DNA of 64,000 nucleotides from Ophioderma brevispina (GCA_023653785.1 JAMKCH010019857.1:1-64000), one strand, 5' to 3'. Shown: positions 12,874-25,499, numbered from the stretch's first letter. Notes: a model not told the origin generated them from the letters alone. Program-made: numbers and translations.

Positions 12874-13804
12874 TCACAGAATGACACATGTTGCAGACAC
12901 GTTAGAAGATGGTAATTCCAATCTGTCTTCTGTAGCTTTATGAACTATTACTGCAGGAGTTGACACTACAGATACGTCACCAGCAGGAGCTGCAAGGACA
13001 ACATGGCCGTTTTCTTTTTGGCAGATGTCCATTACTTTTCCGTCTTTCGGCCTTTTCTTTTTGGTTTCAGACTTATCAGACCTAGTCCTATGCTTCTCCT
13101 CTCCACGAGTTCTTGACTTTTTAGATCTCGTACTATCCTTTCTTTTAATTGAAGGCGAGGATTTCGGCGATGAGGCCACACTAGTGTTCAACGCATCGGA
13201 GAAAGTACTCATATTTTGACTCGGAGGACGTCAAGAGAAACTGCTTCTACTGACATTCGTTGACACGCTGTTTTTTCTGGACTTAATGGAGGACGCGACG
13301 AGATGACCTAAATGACGATCTGGAGGTGGATCTTGACAAAGCAGACGACCTTCCAGATCCCGTCGATGTTTTGTCAGATGTAAGACTAGAGCTCCTAGAT
13401 AATGACGACGAAGATCTGCTAGAAGTCCTTGTGTTACCAGAGCTTTCAGTTTTACCTGAGCTACCGGTCATACCGTTGCTACAGAACTGCAAGCACACTA
13501 GAATTATCAGTCAAAGTGGAACCGGTGGTACTCGATGTTTCTGTCATGTCAGAGCTATCTTTGTATAAAATGTACTCCTACTTGTACTTCTAGAGGTGGC
13601 GGAGGATTCTCATCGTCACTAGAGTCACTCTCTGAGGAACTGCTGCTGTCGTCTGATGAACTGTCGCTGTCAGAGCTCGTCGATGTTGACGACGAGGATG
13701 TTAGTAGTGTAGGATGAATCGGTGTCGGAGTCCGAGTCAGACCGGAATCGGAACCAGAGTCGGAACTGTAGGTTGTCCATTCGCTTGAAGAACTGTCGCT
13801 TCCA
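12874..13804 (-). CDS. Terminal exon of Ser-rich CaaX-box protein, frame disrupted
   Basis: I do not recognise the family. The exon follows a pyrimidine-rich tract and an AG acceptor (last intron base 13805). It first encodes an acidic Ser/Asp region starting GSDSSSSEWTTYSSDSGSDS, then a Ser/Arg region with SRSTSRSSFRSS, then a strongly basic Lys/Arg region (about 13160-13020). It ends in NVSATCVIL and a TGA at 12874-12876. Cys-Val-Ile-Leu fits a CaaX prenylation signal, and a final Leu usually favours geranylgeranylation, so membrane attachment is inferred. Coding character moves between all three frames at least four times (near 13600, 13565, 13500 and 13285), and an in-frame TGA lies near 13231. 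This is either a pseudogene or indel error. The last 112 codons (13212-12874) are open. Confidence 0.55.
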
Positions 13805-13899
13805 CTGAAAGATATAAAAAAGACAAATGTACCAAATTATCTTTTGAAATGTTACATGATTAGTGACATCACAAACATGGTGATTTGACATCCCCTACG

Positions 13900-14845
13900 A
13901 TTATATTAATAAAATAAACAAACACGAAGAATCCTCTAAAAATCAATCCAAGACAAAGTCAATATACTACGTGAATCAAAAAAAAATGTGCAAGGATTAA
14001 AAATGATCTTGACCTTAATGCAATCACTATATCATATATAGATTTGTTGTTGTTTTATCAAACACGTCTAATATACTTTCATGTGTTGAAAAAATGAAAG
14101 AAATCGACTGTAAAATACGCTAGATATGGTGGGTTTTGTAAACACACCCCTTTGTTCTCCATTCCTATGGGATTTACATACATTAAACTTATGTTTGTGA
14201 GAATGTACAATGCCTTTGTCAACTTAATAAATGTTACATTTTCTTGAATATTTCAACTTCGGATTATTAATCAACGAAACTATTTATACCAATGTGCAAG
14301 TGATATGACAAATCCAAACACCAATTCGCCTGTTGCAGAGAAGAAAACAAGATCTTCCCATTGTTAAAGATATTGCTAAGAGTTTAGTCCCTTATTGGTA
14401 TAGCTTGTATCTATACCTGGATTACAGTAGTCATGGTAGTAGTGTTGAAAACCCTTTTCATTGACACATCAGGATTAATTGGGTGAGATTTTGTGTGAAC
14501 ATTTAATTCCTTTTGAGGATTAATAAAGGATATTATGGTTATTCAAAGATCAATTAAACAAGATAGCAATTGTCATCATTACTTTCATATGCTATACCCC
14601 GTATATCGTACATTAACGAAATATCTTGCTTAACTGTATAAATCCCATTGGAATGGAGCAAAAAGAGGTGTGCATACAAAATGTGTCATATCTGGCTTAT
14701 TTTTCAGTCGATTTCTTTTATTTTTTCAACACTTGGAAGCATTGCTTTATTAAAACAACAACACATCTATGATTCAGTGATTTTATCAAGGTCAAGGTCA
14801 TCTGCAATCCTTGCACAATTTTTTTTTATTCACGTAGGCCTATAG
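13900..14845. other. Unannotated AT-rich DNA within the inferred intron
   Basis: I see no supported feature. Confidence 0.6.
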
Positions 14846-14849
14846 TATT

Positions 14850-15212
14850 GTCAAGGTTGCATTTTGAACTCATGACAATCTGACAATGTCAATATATTGT
14901 CATGGGTTGCGTTATGAACTCATGACAATCTGCCAATGTCAATATATTGTCATGGGTTGCGTTAGGAACTCATGACAATCTGACAATGTCAATATATTGT
15001 CATGGTTTGCGTTTTGAACTCATGACAATCACACAATGCTAATATATATATTGTCATGGGTTGCGTTATAAACTCATGACAATCTGACAATGTCAATATT
15101 TGTCATGAATTGCGTTTTGAACCCATGACAACCTGACAATGTCAATTATTGACATGGGTTGCCCTTTGAACTCATGACAATCTGACAATGTCAATATATT
15201 GTCATGGGTTGC
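14850..15212. repeat. Palindromic minisatellite, about 50-bp period, 7-8 units
   Basis: Units carry GGGTTGCGTT, then GAACTCATGACAATCTGACA, then ATGTCAATATATTGTCATG. The spacing is exactly 50 bp at 14891, 14941 and 14991, and 46-54 bp elsewhere. CATGACAAT and ATTGTCATG are reverse complements within each unit, so every unit can fold into a hairpin. Confidence 0.9.
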
Positions 15213-16074
15213 GGGTCGTCACTTATATTTAAGGTAAAACAGCATTAAGATTTATTTTAAATTTTTAGACTGATTTGTTCTAGCCTTTATATAAGACGGA
15301 AGTGCAAAAAATACATTCTATGAAACGCAATTTCTGAAAACGTAACTTGACATTACCCATACTTCTAATTGGCAGGAATATTGTTGCAAGGTATTTTCTG
15401 GTATTGACTAGTGTTGTTCAATCTTACAATAAAAATATATTGACACGACTGATCACATACAGGTACATACAATATGGCATTATTATAAACATTCTAAATA
15501 TGTTGTTTGAAAATCCGGTTTAAATGGCATGGTAAATATATCGAAAGGCAGTTATCGTCCAATATAAGCCATGAGCTCAAGTACATTTTGATTTGTGCGC
15601 GTACGCCCTTGTTTGTTTTATTTTTATTTGTTGTGGTTTGTAGTTTTGTGCTTGTGTGTTTTTTATTGCTGGGTGGTGTTTTTAATTACTTTTACCAGTG
15701 ATTTTGTTTGATGTTGCTTGTTGTGACCTTTCACATATTAAATAGGTGCAACGAAGGAGATTTCAATAATTCAGGTATCACTAAAAAATTAAAAGCTCTA
15801 ATTAAAATTTTTTGCACTGATGCAAAGTTTTCCTCCATTAATATAGCCATTAGAAAGGATTAAGATAGATCTAATTGGTTATTAGAGCAAATGCAAAATT
15901 CAGTATTTTTTTTATTTGTTCCTTATTTTTATATGGTTTTAAATGAAAATATGATGTAAGAAATCTATTGAGTGTCTAACTGATCTGAAATAACTACAAT
16001 TAAAATATCTCGTTGCACTTCCAACGTATACCCAGCCATGTTATACATAGTAATTAAACGGTTTTGTATTTCGT
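15213..16074. other. Unannotated AT-rich DNA within the inferred intron
   Basis: I see no supported feature. Confidence 0.6.
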
Positions 16075-16408
16075 GAATTCCAGCACATTTGTTTTATTCA
16101 GGTCCACTAGATATCGTTGAGAAAAGTGTATTCACAAAATTTGAGTTTGATCCCGATCTTGCGGTTTGGGGTTATGAGCAAAAATGCGTGTTCCCACGGT
16201 CCCATAGGGCCATATGCTGTTAATTTCTGCTCCGTTTACGGGACAGAAAAGTACAAAATGAGAATTCCTTGATATATACGATTACCGAATTTGCACCGTG
16301 AAGATTTGGATCACATGGATTCTAATGCTGACGGTTCAGATGATATAAAAATCTCAACTTTTTTTAGGTAAGTCGGGGGGACGAGGTTGTAGATCACGAA
16401 ATGCCCCT
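16075..16408 (-). mobile_element. Repeat family C, long copy, TTAA at right edge
   Basis: It shares GTTTACGGGACAGAAAAGTA-like, GGTTCAGATGATATAAAAATC and GGGGGGACGAGG blocks with 29108-29272, 41663-41824 and 42256-42417. The right edge is ATGCCCCT followed by TTAA (16409-16412). From memory, an element with this end is widespread in marine invertebrate genomes. The left edge is uncertain. No coding capacity is visible, so it is a non-autonomous DNA element, possibly of a TTAA-targeting superfamily. Confidence 0.6.
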
Positions 16409-16412
16409 TTAA

Positions 16413-17520
16413 GAAAGCTCCATTCAATGCGTGTTTGGTATTCTGATCAGAATTCTTTGTTTATGGACTTAACCACCCTCCACACCTACAACAAAGCAAA
16501 ACATAGACAAAATCCCAAACAAACAAAACAAAAAACATCCAAACTTTCTATAACATACAGCGAAATCAACATTAAAATAACAACAATAGCATTTATATTA
16601 TTTGTACTCCCCGTTAATGCAAATATATTGAAATGCCTGAAATACTCGCATCGATCTTTCTCCAAATTCGTGCTTCAAATATAGATGTCGAATCGAAGTT
16701 TCCCAAGTCCACAAGGACACATTAATATAAACTACCTACTTAATTCAAGGAAATGCATTTCAACGACAAATAAGTCTACAAATTTAGAAACGAAACACGA
16801 TATGTATAGATTTTGTAACGACAACTAATAACGCAATATTTAGAGATTTGTGAAGGATGCTTAACTGTGCATGTGCATTTTCATGAGTGATTAAAACGCG
16901 CTGCCGACATGCTCATAACATGCAATGTGAAGATTAAATGCAAGGACATTTTCTTGTATTTTAAATTATTTTTCCGTCTGTTTTCTAAAATGAAAAATGT
17001 TTTTGTCAGCCTCAAGAAACGTATAATTCTCTACAGTTTAGTAGTTGGAAACATTTTGCCAGTTCTTCGTGTCTCAACATGCAAAATGAAATGTCATTAA
17101 TCAAAATGGAAACTATTCTTCTCCACAAATGTCTTATTTACATGTTAAACATGGTGCTCTGGCAACATGTTATTGTAACATTGTATACGAGGTCGAACAA
17201 ATAGCCGCTAGAACTCTCCTCATAAAAATGAAAAACAGAGAAAGCATGCAATTATGGCGTGTAACGCCCCCTGACTGGACCATTTGCACCCCCATGTAGA
17301 GTTTATGAGAAATGAAAGCTAGCGGCAAGAAATTGACTGAATTGACAATCATGGTGAGGTTCAGAATCGGGATCAAGTCCGTAAGTAAATAATGATCAAA
17401 ATTATACCTCTAAATAAAAAAAATAACTACCGAATTATCGAAGAAAAACACGGCATTCTTCAAGTTTTTTCCCCTTCCTTTCCAGATAGTCGAGAATAAC
17501 CAGCCTCGTCCGTGATAAAA
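16413..17520. other. Unannotated AT-rich DNA within the inferred intron
   Basis: Only short chance frames. Confidence 0.6.
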
Positions 17521-17958
17521 ATCTTAATTCACTCGAAAAAGAGTGTAAACCACTCAAAAATAGTTGCATGTGTTTGTTAATTCACTCCAAAAAGAGAGAA
17601 ATCACTGAACTTTCACTCCAAAAAGAGTGAGAGTGACAACCACTCTAAAGTCTTTAAAGAGTGAATTAAAGTGAACGTCACTCCTTTGTGAGTGTACATT
17701 TCACTATTTTACTCGTTCTACTAAATATTCACTCAAAAAGGAGTGACGTTCACTTTAATTCACTCTTTAAAGAGTTGAATGGAGGACAACACATTTTAGA
17801 TTGGTGTTCACTCTCACTCTTTTTGGAGTGAAAGTTCAGTGACTTCTTTCTTTTTGGAGTGGATTAACCAACACATGCAACTATTTTTGAGTGGTTTACA
17901 CTCTTTTTCAAGTGAATTAAGATTCACTCGTTTTTTCACTCTTTTTACATTTAGAGAG
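17521..17958. mobile_element. Large ACTC/GAGT palindromic element, copy 1
   Basis: The left arm begins ATCTTAATTCACTCGAAAAA, and the reverse complement of 17904-17923 repeats it. The arms match with small indels to a centre near 17700-17730, giving a palindrome of about 400 bp. Inside are many smaller inverted ACTC...GAGT pairs. The right edge reads TTACATTTAGAGAG followed by TA, like the element at 31878-32213; the matching left outer part appears lost. There is no coding capacity. Confidence 0.85.
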
Positions 17959-18822
17959 TAGACTTACCTAAAAATTAGATTTGAAATCATGTGGACCGTA
18001 ATTGGTCTTAGCCTAACATTGCGAGTATGAATTCAGAATGTTGTAATTTCATTATCGGAATCAATTGAAATGTTTAGAAACAGGTTTTCTTTATAGGACA
18101 TCTATGGAAACATATAATCAAAGGTGCTAGAATCTCACTTAAACTTTAAAAAAAATAATATGTTTAAACAATGTGTACCATCATGTCTCCTCGTTAGGCA
18201 ACAGAAAAGACTTTTCATCCCATTTCCCTCTACCTATACTAGGTTCAACAACCAATTCAGAATGCAGGGATCTTTTTGACACCCTTGTGTACAATATAAT
18301 AGAACGATTGCGACATTTCAGCACTGTATAATTTGCAAACTTGTGCGCTTTATTAAATTTAGCGACAGTGTGACCTTATTTGAAACCACCTGAACAATTC
18401 TGTACTGGCGGGATTTATCCGCCACAGGTATTTATCGATAAGAGACTGCTTGAAAGGAGAAAAAAGACGTTTAATTGAATTTGAATATCAACATTTCAAA
18501 AATATAACCCGTTTGTTACTCCTACCCTTTTGCTGTAAACTACAAAATATGATAGATGTACATTTTATTATGCTTTATTACCTGGCCGCAACAATATAAA
18601 AGTACGCTTTTGTACAAAAATACCAATATTCTAGGTTGACGCGGAGATTTGTGAAGACGAGGTTGAATAGAGATCTCACAAAACACGGCTAAAATAGGGT
18701 ATTATGTACAGTTGGCGACACATTTCAACGTCAGTTGGTTTTTTTTTTTAACCTAAATATTTGCAACATGCAGAAAAAGGATTTCATGATCTTACCAACT
18801 CCTTTTTGTTTCTCATTCAATA
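17959..18822. other. Unannotated AT-rich DNA within the inferred intron
   Basis: I see no supported feature. Confidence 0.6.
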
Positions 18823-18878
18823 GATATCGCCAAGAAACGCTTTAATTCCAAAATTTGATATCGTCAAGAAACGCTTAA

Positions 18879-19240
18879 AGGCTGACTCAGAGATTTCCCG
18901 ATGAGGGCGCACTTATTTTTCAAACAAATCGTGTTTTTTTGCATATACATAATGCTTGTCCATATACTAATCACTGTGTGGACTAAACTAAGCTCAAATC
19001 GCAGTCTTTCATATAGAAAATCACGACTTTGTTATAAAATTCCGGATCCGGAAATTTTGTTATACACGGTATCTTAGGGTACTGTTATACTGTGCACAAA
19101 TGTTTACTGCATGAAAACGAAAAATCCGATTGATCTCTAACTTTGGAATTAAGCATTTTAGGTAACTATCTTTAGTTCTAGATGACTATTTTAGTTACTA
19201 CACCAAAAAAATATATATTTCGAAATCTCTGAGTCAGCCT
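18879..19240. mobile_element. TTAA-flanked MITE, family D copy 1 (362 bp)
   Basis: Terminal inverted repeats AGGCTGACTCAGAGATTTC are flanked by TTAA at 18875-18878 and 19241-19244. A 34-bp local tandem repeat gives an empty site: GCCAAGAAACGCTTTAATTCC (18829-18849 region) matches the sequence split by the element. TTAA target duplication is the hallmark of piggyBac and Kolobok superfamilies. No transposase is encoded. A longer inverted copy lies at 54983-55541. Confidence 0.9.
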
Positions 19241-19772
19241 TTAATTCCATGATGTGATAAGGAAAATTGTAATTTCAGTCCCTTTTTGCAGACAGATAAT
19301 ACAAAATGACCGATTCCTTCAAGGTAGGTTATAGTAGCAGAAAGACCATTTCTGGATATGGGATCCTCGTTCAACCCCAAATTCTATAGTTGCTGATGGT
19401 ATTGAGTTTAGTCAGTACAATTTACCCGACTGACAATTCTTTAAAGTGGCGTGGCTTGAGTTCTTTTGGTTTAATGGGTGTTTTTTCCTTATTTTAACCA
19501 AAAATGTCTAGTATAAAAATAGCCTAGCCGTAACTAAAATTAAAATGAGTAAAACATTTATATTTGATATGGTGAAAACGTAACATGTAGATTTAATATT
19601 TTGTGACGGATAACTCCCTAAATAGTATAAAACAAACAAAAATATATTTATTTACACAAATTTCTCCATTGTGGACAAAAATTATCACTTTCCCATTTTA
19701 ATTAATATTTTCTAAGAAAAATGGTTTACAATAGATAGGTCTATTGCAAATATTTGCGAATACTTTCATTAA

Positions 19773-20125
19773 AGCCACTATCAGTCATTTTTTTCAAATT
19801 AAAATGCCCATTTTGTGTCTAAATTGCTAGTGTTATGTTATATCAACACCTTTTATTACTTTTCTTTGTCAAAAACAGACACTTAAGCTTATTAAAGCTG
19901 TCTTGAAGATGCCATTTACGACTGTTTTAGACCTTAAAAAGTCGGACCCCACTTTTATTAGTAAACAAAGCATAAAAATAATAATTTCTTGACAAATACG
20001 GCGTGTTACGCTTAGCCACTTACAGGGGACTTATTTCCAATACAAAAGTGCAAAAAAAATGGACTTTGATGAAAAATATAGGGGCGCGATTTGTTTACAT
20101 TGTGAAGAAATCGCTGATAGTGGCT
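19773..20125. mobile_element. MITE with AGCCACTATCAG termini (353 bp)
   Basis: AGCCACTATCAGTCATTT at the left is the inverse of AAATCGCTGATAGTGGCT at the right, with two mismatches. It is flanked by TTAA (left) and GTAA (right), consistent with a decayed TTAA duplication. There is no coding content beyond short overlapping frames. Confidence 0.75.
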
Positions 20126-20392
20126 GTAAGTCCAAGACACATGCATTGCAGAGGTACAGCATTTGCCATGGCAACTACAATCAACCTCCATTTGCCAGCA
20201 ATTTTGTGGTTGACATTGTAACTATCTACATGTACTATCCCAACCGTAAATAATCTGAAAATGACAAAAGAAAGCACTCTCAAATATTTGCAGTATCTTA
20301 TGTAAAACTAATTTTCTTGAGAGAAATTTAAACATTTTTTTACCCTTTGGGACCCATTTGCAGAAATGGGTCAAATTTTACAAAATGCTTTA

Positions 20393-20830
20393 GGTAGTGC
20401 AAAATGCAAAAGGGTGTAATAAATATAAAAGTTAGTGCATAAAATGCGTATAAAAGTGTATACTAAAAGCTTATGAGCTGTTTTCATTTACCACACGTGT
20501 ATTCATTTACCTGACCTCATTTACATGACGTGTATTCACTTATATGACATTTGGTGTATTGGTACTACCTTTTGCATTTTCGACACTACCTCGTGATTTT
20601 TACACTACGTTAGACGTTTAGTGCACACTACTTTTTGAATTTCAAAATTACCTCATGAGCTTTTCTACCGCACTACCATACGTATTTTGTAGTATAACAC
20701 CACCTTTGCTTTTATTCTACACCACATTTTATTTTTTGAAACTACCTCGAAAGCATTTTTACACTGCCATACGTGTTGTATGCACTACCTGTTATACTTC
20801 TTACACCCCTTTTTGCATTTTTGCACTACC
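20393..20830. mobile_element. Inverted-repeat element with GGTAGTGC ends (438 bp)
   Basis: The left end GGTAGTGCAAAATGCAAAAG and its continuation pair with the right end over about 65 bp. The interior holds several diverged subrepeats of the type CACTACC-T-GT-TTTTTACACTAC. No clear target duplication was found, and the superfamily is unknown. Confidence 0.8.
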
Positions 20831-21057
20831 CACACGGCCGCCCATAGATTGAGCATGGCTGTTCAGTCCTTAATGTATATAACAAATTGAAAACCTGGAT
20901 TTTGATATGCTTTTGAGATGGTATAGAATGTGTATCGGCGCATTTATTTTAAAAAATCTTTAAATTGCAGCTCGACGTAATAAAGTTCTTATGTTTGCTA
21001 CTACCTTATCTTGGTGTGTATTAGGAACGAGGCCAGGGCAGTGACCCGCAGCCTCAC

Positions 21058-21861
21058 GTTTTGGGTCTTATTTGGCTCATAGGCCAAAAGAAGGTTACGG
21101 TGATGTTTGCACTCGGAGTAGCTCATGTGAACAAATATTAGCACTTTCATTTGCACTGGATGCGCATTTTAAAATAAATCTAAGACTGATTTGCATACGT
21201 TTTCCCTTTCAAATCTACATGTATACAGATTCGTGACGAGTAAGAATAGCTAAGAATTCTGTGCGAGTTCGTGTCACTATGTCACCAGCCATCACAACCT
21301 TGTAAATATTGACACAAGTGAAGTGACTAAACCCGATTTCCTGGCGTTCAAGTTTGTATGCATTTCAGCGATCGATGAGTCGTAGACGACAGAGCACTTA
21401 AGACCGAAGAGACCTCGATAATAGTAATTAATTACATCAGTTATGGGGCCTTACTTAGATGCATATACATCAAGGCCTTAATAACCCTATCAAACCATTG
21501 CAGAGTTTCCCATACGCATGCAAATCACACATGAACAACGCGTTCTAGTCAGTTATACAATCATATTCTCACACAAAATAATTTCATACATGTAAGTATG
21601 TTATTGACATTGCTTTATCACTTGTTGTGTAAAAAATAGCCATAACCTATATTCAGTGAATTATATGCTTATTTCCATCACTTTACCAATATCTAAATGG
21701 TCTATCAAAGCAGATTCGTGTCAAATTGTGGGGCAATTGTACGTTTGACGATAAATCTCTGAAATTCGGCACAGAGTAAGGGCACATCCAAAGAAAGATT
21801 TTTGGCTTTAAGGGCTGCATGCAGATTTCTCATGTTTCACGGAGACGGGGCAAATGACATG
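21058..21861 (+). repeat. Recent duplication 1, first copy (804 bp)
   Basis: It matches 21883-22548 with only one substitution noticed (AATAACCC versus AATAATCC). About 140 bp, roughly 21572-21712, is absent from the second copy. The copy ends in GCAAATGACATG and is followed directly by a 21-nt A-run. Confidence 0.95.
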
Positions 21862-21882
21862 AAAAAAAAAAAAAAAAAAAAA
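21862..21882. repeat. Poly-A run (21 nt) at duplication junction
   Basis: A pure A-run sits exactly between the two duplicate copies. Confidence 0.95.
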
Positions 21883-22548
21883 GTTTTGGGTCTTATTTGG
21901 CTCATAGGCCAAAAGAAGGTTACGGTGATGTTTGCACTCGGAGTAGCTCATGTGAACAAATATTAGCACTTTCATTTGCACTGGATGCGCATTTTAAAAT
22001 AAATCTAAGACTGATTTGCATACGTTTTCCCTTTCAAATCTACATGTATACAGATTCGTGACGAGTAAGAATAGCTAAGAATTCTGTGCGAGTTCGTGTC
22101 ACTATGTCACCAGCCATCACAACCTTGTAAATATTGACACAAGTGAAGTGACTAAACCCGATTTCCTGGCGTTCAAGTTTGTATGCATTTCAGCGATCGA
22201 TGAGTCGTAGACGACAGAGCACTTAAGACCGAAGAGACCTCGATAATAGTAATTAATTACATCAGTTATGGGGCCTTACTTAGATGCATATACATCAAGG
22301 CCTTAATAATCCTATCAAACCATTGCAGAGTTTCCCATACGCATGCAAATCACACATGAACAACGCGTTCTAGTCAGTTATACAATCATATTCGTGTCAG
22401 ATTCGTGTCAAATTGTGGGGCAATTGTACGTTTGACGATAAATCTCTGAAATTCGGCACAGAGTAAGGGCACATCCAAAGAAAGATTTTTGGCTTTAAGG
22501 GCTGCATGCAGATTTCTCATGTTTCACGGAGACGGGGCAAATGACATG
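21883..22548 (+). repeat. Recent duplication 1, second copy (666 bp)
   Basis: It starts at GTTTTGGGTCTTATTTGG and ends at GCAAATGACATG like the first copy. The internal deletion is bridged by a short GTGTC filler at CATATTCGTGTCAGATTCG. Confidence 0.95.
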
Positions 22549-23320
22549 ATGCATGAAAGGTAACATAGGAGGCAAAGCTTGGTAAAAAGTGAAACAAGGT
22601 GTTCAACTAGATAAGACAATGGGAACAAGAAATATAGTTTTCACCATCACGGCTGTTATATGGCCAAATAGGTCAGAAGTCTATGTAGTCCCAGTGAGTG
22701 CATGGCTTGTGGCCTTTTTATCCTCTACCTCGGAAACGTGGTCATTTTGCCAATATGAATAACTTGAGACTTTTCTTATCAAAGCTGGAGCGACTCTATA
22801 TTGTTTATACCCATGTACAACCAAAGATTTGACCTTTTGGCTATTTTCAGCATTTTCACCTTATACCTCCACAACCATAGGTCGTACAATAATGTACGTT
22901 CTGATGGAAATGACGAAGATATCGTCAACCAAAAATGCTCCCGCCTGAAGTGGAACATGTGATTAGGGTTTGATTAAATAGCAATAAATAACATTTGCAA
23001 TATGATGCACCCCCATCACCAAAAAATTGACTTTATTGGCTGATTGAGGTTTTTGGTAGATATTAATACCCTCAAAAGTATTTAAAAACGTGGTGCAAAG
23101 AAGCATCAAATGCCTAAATATGTTAAATATCTAAACAGGTTTAGATTTTAAACATTTAGTTACAAGGTGTTTAGATATTAAACATGTTTAGACAAAATGT
23201 TAAACGTGATGCAAATAAGCGTTTAAATCCTTATCACTGGTTTTGCAGTGTACTTGTACTTGCAGTGTGTAAATAGGACACCCGTTTTTCTGATGTAAAA
23301 GAAGGGCGTGCATGACCATA
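22549..23320. other. Unannotated DNA within the inferred intron
   Basis: Only a cluster of short GTTTAGAT/ATCTAAAC motifs near 23110-23230 stands out; there is no gene. Confidence 0.5.
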
Positions 23321-23324
23321 GACA

Positions 23325-23495
23325 GACTCTTATGACCTTGAAATTAAGTCAGACATGTCCACCCGCATGTCATTGTGCAGCAAACTCGATGTGGAACACG
23401 TTTCATGATCCTCTAGCACTTATTGTTCTTGAGATATCGGGACAGACAGGCGAACGGACAGAGAGACCGACAGACAGACAGACAGACAGATAAGT
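23325..23495 (+). repeat. SINE-like relic ending in (GACA)n
   Basis: ACCTTGAAATTAAG, then CACGTTTCATGATCCTCTAG, then GTTCTTGAGATATCGGGACA and a GACAGACA tract (about 23463-23490). From memory, similar strings occur as a dispersed repeat in marine invertebrate genomes. The class is not certain. Confidence 0.5.
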
Positions 23496-25362
23496 TAACG
23501 TGGGTATACTTGTGTGACCTTTTCTTTTGTTAAAATTAGACACAAAAGTAGCAAATTCAGCCATGACGGAATAATGTAAAACATAAGAAATGGAGTCATG
23601 CAAGTATACCTCAGCACAAACACACACACACACAAACGGATGGCACATGCATGGCAAACTCTACACATGAGACATGCCCCCTACATGACAAAGGTATGGC
23701 AAACTTCATTTTGGGAATCCTTATTTCTGACAAATAATTATTTTGATGCTGGCTTTAATCATTTGAATCATTAAAAATCACCCATGCATGACCTCTGATA
23801 TTGCACATCAAAGACTGAAGATTTTCAGAATATTGGACGAGACAGAAAGGTTAAATTTTCAAGGTATTAAAACGTATTAAAACAAAATTAAATGGCTGCA
23901 AATTTAACCATGCCCAGGAGCGTTGATTTACATTCTGATCGCATTGTAAATGCGCAGTATTACGTCTCGCAAAATATAGCAATACATTAAAGAGTTTTAA
24001 AAAAGAATAACAGATATTTTCACTACAGGAGAGAATTCCCATCAATCATTCCACTAGCATTAATCGCGTTGATTACAAATTCTGGAAGCTTTCAATTTTC
24101 TAAAATTTGAAATCGTGGTTGTTTTTATAGCAACAAAAGAGTACTTCGATGAATCACTTATAGCTTAAAATCATTTTTCTATATATTATTAACTTTGCAA
24201 AAATAAAAGCATATCATCAACATGTTTTCCCTTGGAGACACAATATTTAAAAACACAACATGAAGTCGGGACGGCATGGATAAAACAAGCTACCGCTACA
24301 GGCGTCACCTTGCATCTATATTAAATTATTTAGTAATCAATAGCGACTTTAATTTCTTCAGGGTACGTTTCAAAAAAATTCTGCATCGAAAATGAAACCT
24401 GACCCAGGGTATTTTGACATAAAACAATAGGCAGGTAGCGAACAGCTTTATTGAATAATTGAGTCTTGTCGAGTCTCTATATTGAGTTGTAATGGGTCGA
24501 AGAGGCAGAGCGAGTTACGTTACACACTAGAAACATTTAAGCATCTTCGATTTAGACACGGCGTGGGGTTTGGGTTTCTGATTGAGAGATGAATTAGTCG
24601 TACAGCAAATCAAAAACGATATCCATGTTTCCTGTAATCTATTAAGAATGAATCTGGTCATTTTAGAGTGATCTATTCAGACGATACACAACTTCAAAGT
24701 TCACTGGCATGCATATCCACATACTGGATATTTATTATCCCGTCTCGCCATCTTATGTGTCATTGTATTTACATGGAATTCGACATTATATAAATCGTGG
24801 GCTAAATCTGAGAATATCAAAGAATTATTACTATTAGAGCTGAGCGTCAAGTATTTACATAGGTGTAAAGTTTCACGTTTGAGATCAAATGCGAAGAAAG
24901 CGGCATCAGTAAATGTAATCTATGACTAAATACATTCTTTGCTGCCATATCTGAAAACTTTGTAGAGAAATTGCTTGACATTTATGTATCGTCTTTGATT
25001 TGCATACTATAAGAAAGTAAATGTACATTGGTAGAAGAATAAAATTTTTACACAAAGCTATAATTTTGCTTACCTGAGTATTTTAAGAATATAGCTCTAT
25101 TCATTGTTTACTCATGGTCTGGAAAATGATAGCCTATAGCACTGGCATGTACAAAACATATTCCCACATAAGGCAGAACTTCAATGCTCCTAAAATGGCT
25201 AAATCACATGTTTTAGTGTGGATTGCTCTATTGATAACGTTTATTTTAAGAGCCTTATTTTTTTTTGTTTAAAAATAATTATAATAAATTTGGGTACATG
25301 TATTTGGAAATTAGTCTACTCACAAATAAGGTACATATATGTAAGCATATATATAATGATTA
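23496..25362. other. Unannotated AT-rich DNA within the inferred intron
   Basis: Apart from a short CA tract near 23620, I see no supported feature. Confidence 0.6.
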
Positions 25363-25497
25363 GGAAAGAGTTCCATATATACCCCTTTTTATTTATCGCC
25401 TTACACTAAAAAATACCCTAACCCTGAGGCCACAAATTTAAAAAAAAAATTGTTACAAGTTGAACTTCAAAAGGGGAGTACATATGGAACTCTTGCC
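25363..25497. mobile_element. Short MITE, family E copy 1 (135 bp)
   Basis: GGAAAGAGTTCCATATATAC at the left is inverted at the right as GTACATATGGAACTCTTGCC. A copy in the opposite orientation lies at 60243-60392, including the central CCCTAACCC/GGGTTAGGG-like block. There is no coding content. Confidence 0.8.
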
Positions 25498-25499
25498 AA

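Noticed and set aside
14850..15212. Regular repeats resembling a CRISPR array
   Set aside because: Units are contiguous without unique spacers, vary in length, are individually palindromic, and lie in animal-type DNA without cas genes.
19300..19380. tRNA-like CGTTCAACCCC box
   Set aside because: No A-box at proper spacing and no stem pairing.
25405..25430. CCCTAACCC as a telomere remnant
   Set aside because: It is a single short motif inside MITE family E, also present in the copy at 60243-60392.
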